Of a DNA stretch of 64,000 bases, positions 63,731 to 64,000 are shown piece after piece. Source of the DNA: Congeria kusceri (Eukaryota > Mollusca > Bivalvia > Myida > Dreissenidae). The stretch is from contig CM051032.1 in assembly GCA_027627225.1 (NCBI GenBank), positions 63,537,637 through 63,601,636 on the forward strand, written 5' to 3'. The notes below the pieces were generated by a model, which saw nothing but the letters and a program-made list of their open reading frames with translations, was not told the DNA's origin and ran no database searches. The position numbers and the translations under genes are program-made. The stretch's first letter is position 1. Every line of letters begins with the position of its first letter.

Positions 63731-64000
63731 GTGAGTGTTTGCTTAGTTTGAAATTTTTAAAAACGGGCTTTTGATTTTTATAGATTTATTTCGGGTCTCT
63801 ATCGCTACCCACTAACAAAACAAAACATTTTGAAAAAAAATGTCCACAGTGACAAAAAATATTTTATATATTGTAAAATCCTAATTAATATTGTGTGTCG
63901 ATACAGACCCTTTCATCCTAGAGGAACAGCTACATTCGGTTTGGAATCAGAAAATAAGAACTGCGCATGAGTTAACAAGTGATCTGACTCCTTTAGATGC
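63731..64000 (+). other. Start of intron 51, cut by the window edge
   Basis: No exon of the expected long type is visible. An AG at about 63906 is followed by an open stretch that stops at a TGA within 25 codons. Confidence 0.4.

Noticed and set aside
63907..63970. Possible exon 51 partner after the AG at about 63906
   Set aside because: Phase would fit, but the acceptor is weak, the peptide does not resemble the long exons of modules 1-4 and it stops at a TGA after about 20 codons.

Overview
This window is eukaryotic genomic DNA: AT-rich, with long introns, GT-AG splice sites, microsatellites and many short dispersed repeats. It is probably from a bivalve mollusc. The roughly 260-bp palindromic repeat that occurs 12 times looks like one I associate with dreissenid mussels (Dreissena); that assignment rests on recollection and was not tested by a search.

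Almost the whole window is one plus-strand gene, from about 4037 to beyond the right edge. I could trace 51 exons whose reading phases join without a break, giving about 3,600 residues so far. The 3' end is not in the window. In order the protein has: a signal peptide split by an intron (exons 1-2); an MNNL domain, the N-terminal domain of Notch ligands (exons 2-4); a DSL-type domain (exon 5); a module of about 115 residues that I call SEW after its conserved Ser-Glu-Trp (exons 6-7); then ten tandem copies of a four-part unit [compact EGF-like domain, Thr/Ser-rich linker, half-DSL domain, SEW module] (exons 8-40); and a C-terminal series of about five unrecognised modules of about 110 residues, each mostly one short plus one long exon (exons 41-51 and on). 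MNNL plus DSL marks a Notch-ligand relative, but the usual chain of EGF repeats is replaced by this repeat unit, which I do not recognise from any described Notch ligand. Introns between modules are phase 1, as expected for growth by tandem exon duplication.

Layout: 1-3779 is intergenic, with a tandem tRNA-like array at 2571-3198. At 3780-4102 are a possible TATA box and the first exon. From 4103 to 19026 the 5' exons are spread over large repeat-filled introns (GAT microsatellite, 186-bp duplication, foldback elements, 33-bp minisatellite, 21-bp array). From 19953 to 49392 the ten repeat units lie about 2-6 kb apart. From 50233 to 63730 are the C-terminal modules, with a 4.6-kb intron holding decayed copies of the start of the next exon and a 4-kb intron holding a hAT-like element with target-site duplications.

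The main observations are the architecture of the gene, the uncharacterised SEW and C-terminal modules, a half-DSL fold carrying two extra cysteines, and two extra introns (in units 5 and 9) that share their end sequences and are each flanked by a short direct repeat, as expected of transposon-derived introns (introners). No second protein-coding gene, CRISPR array or rRNA is supported.
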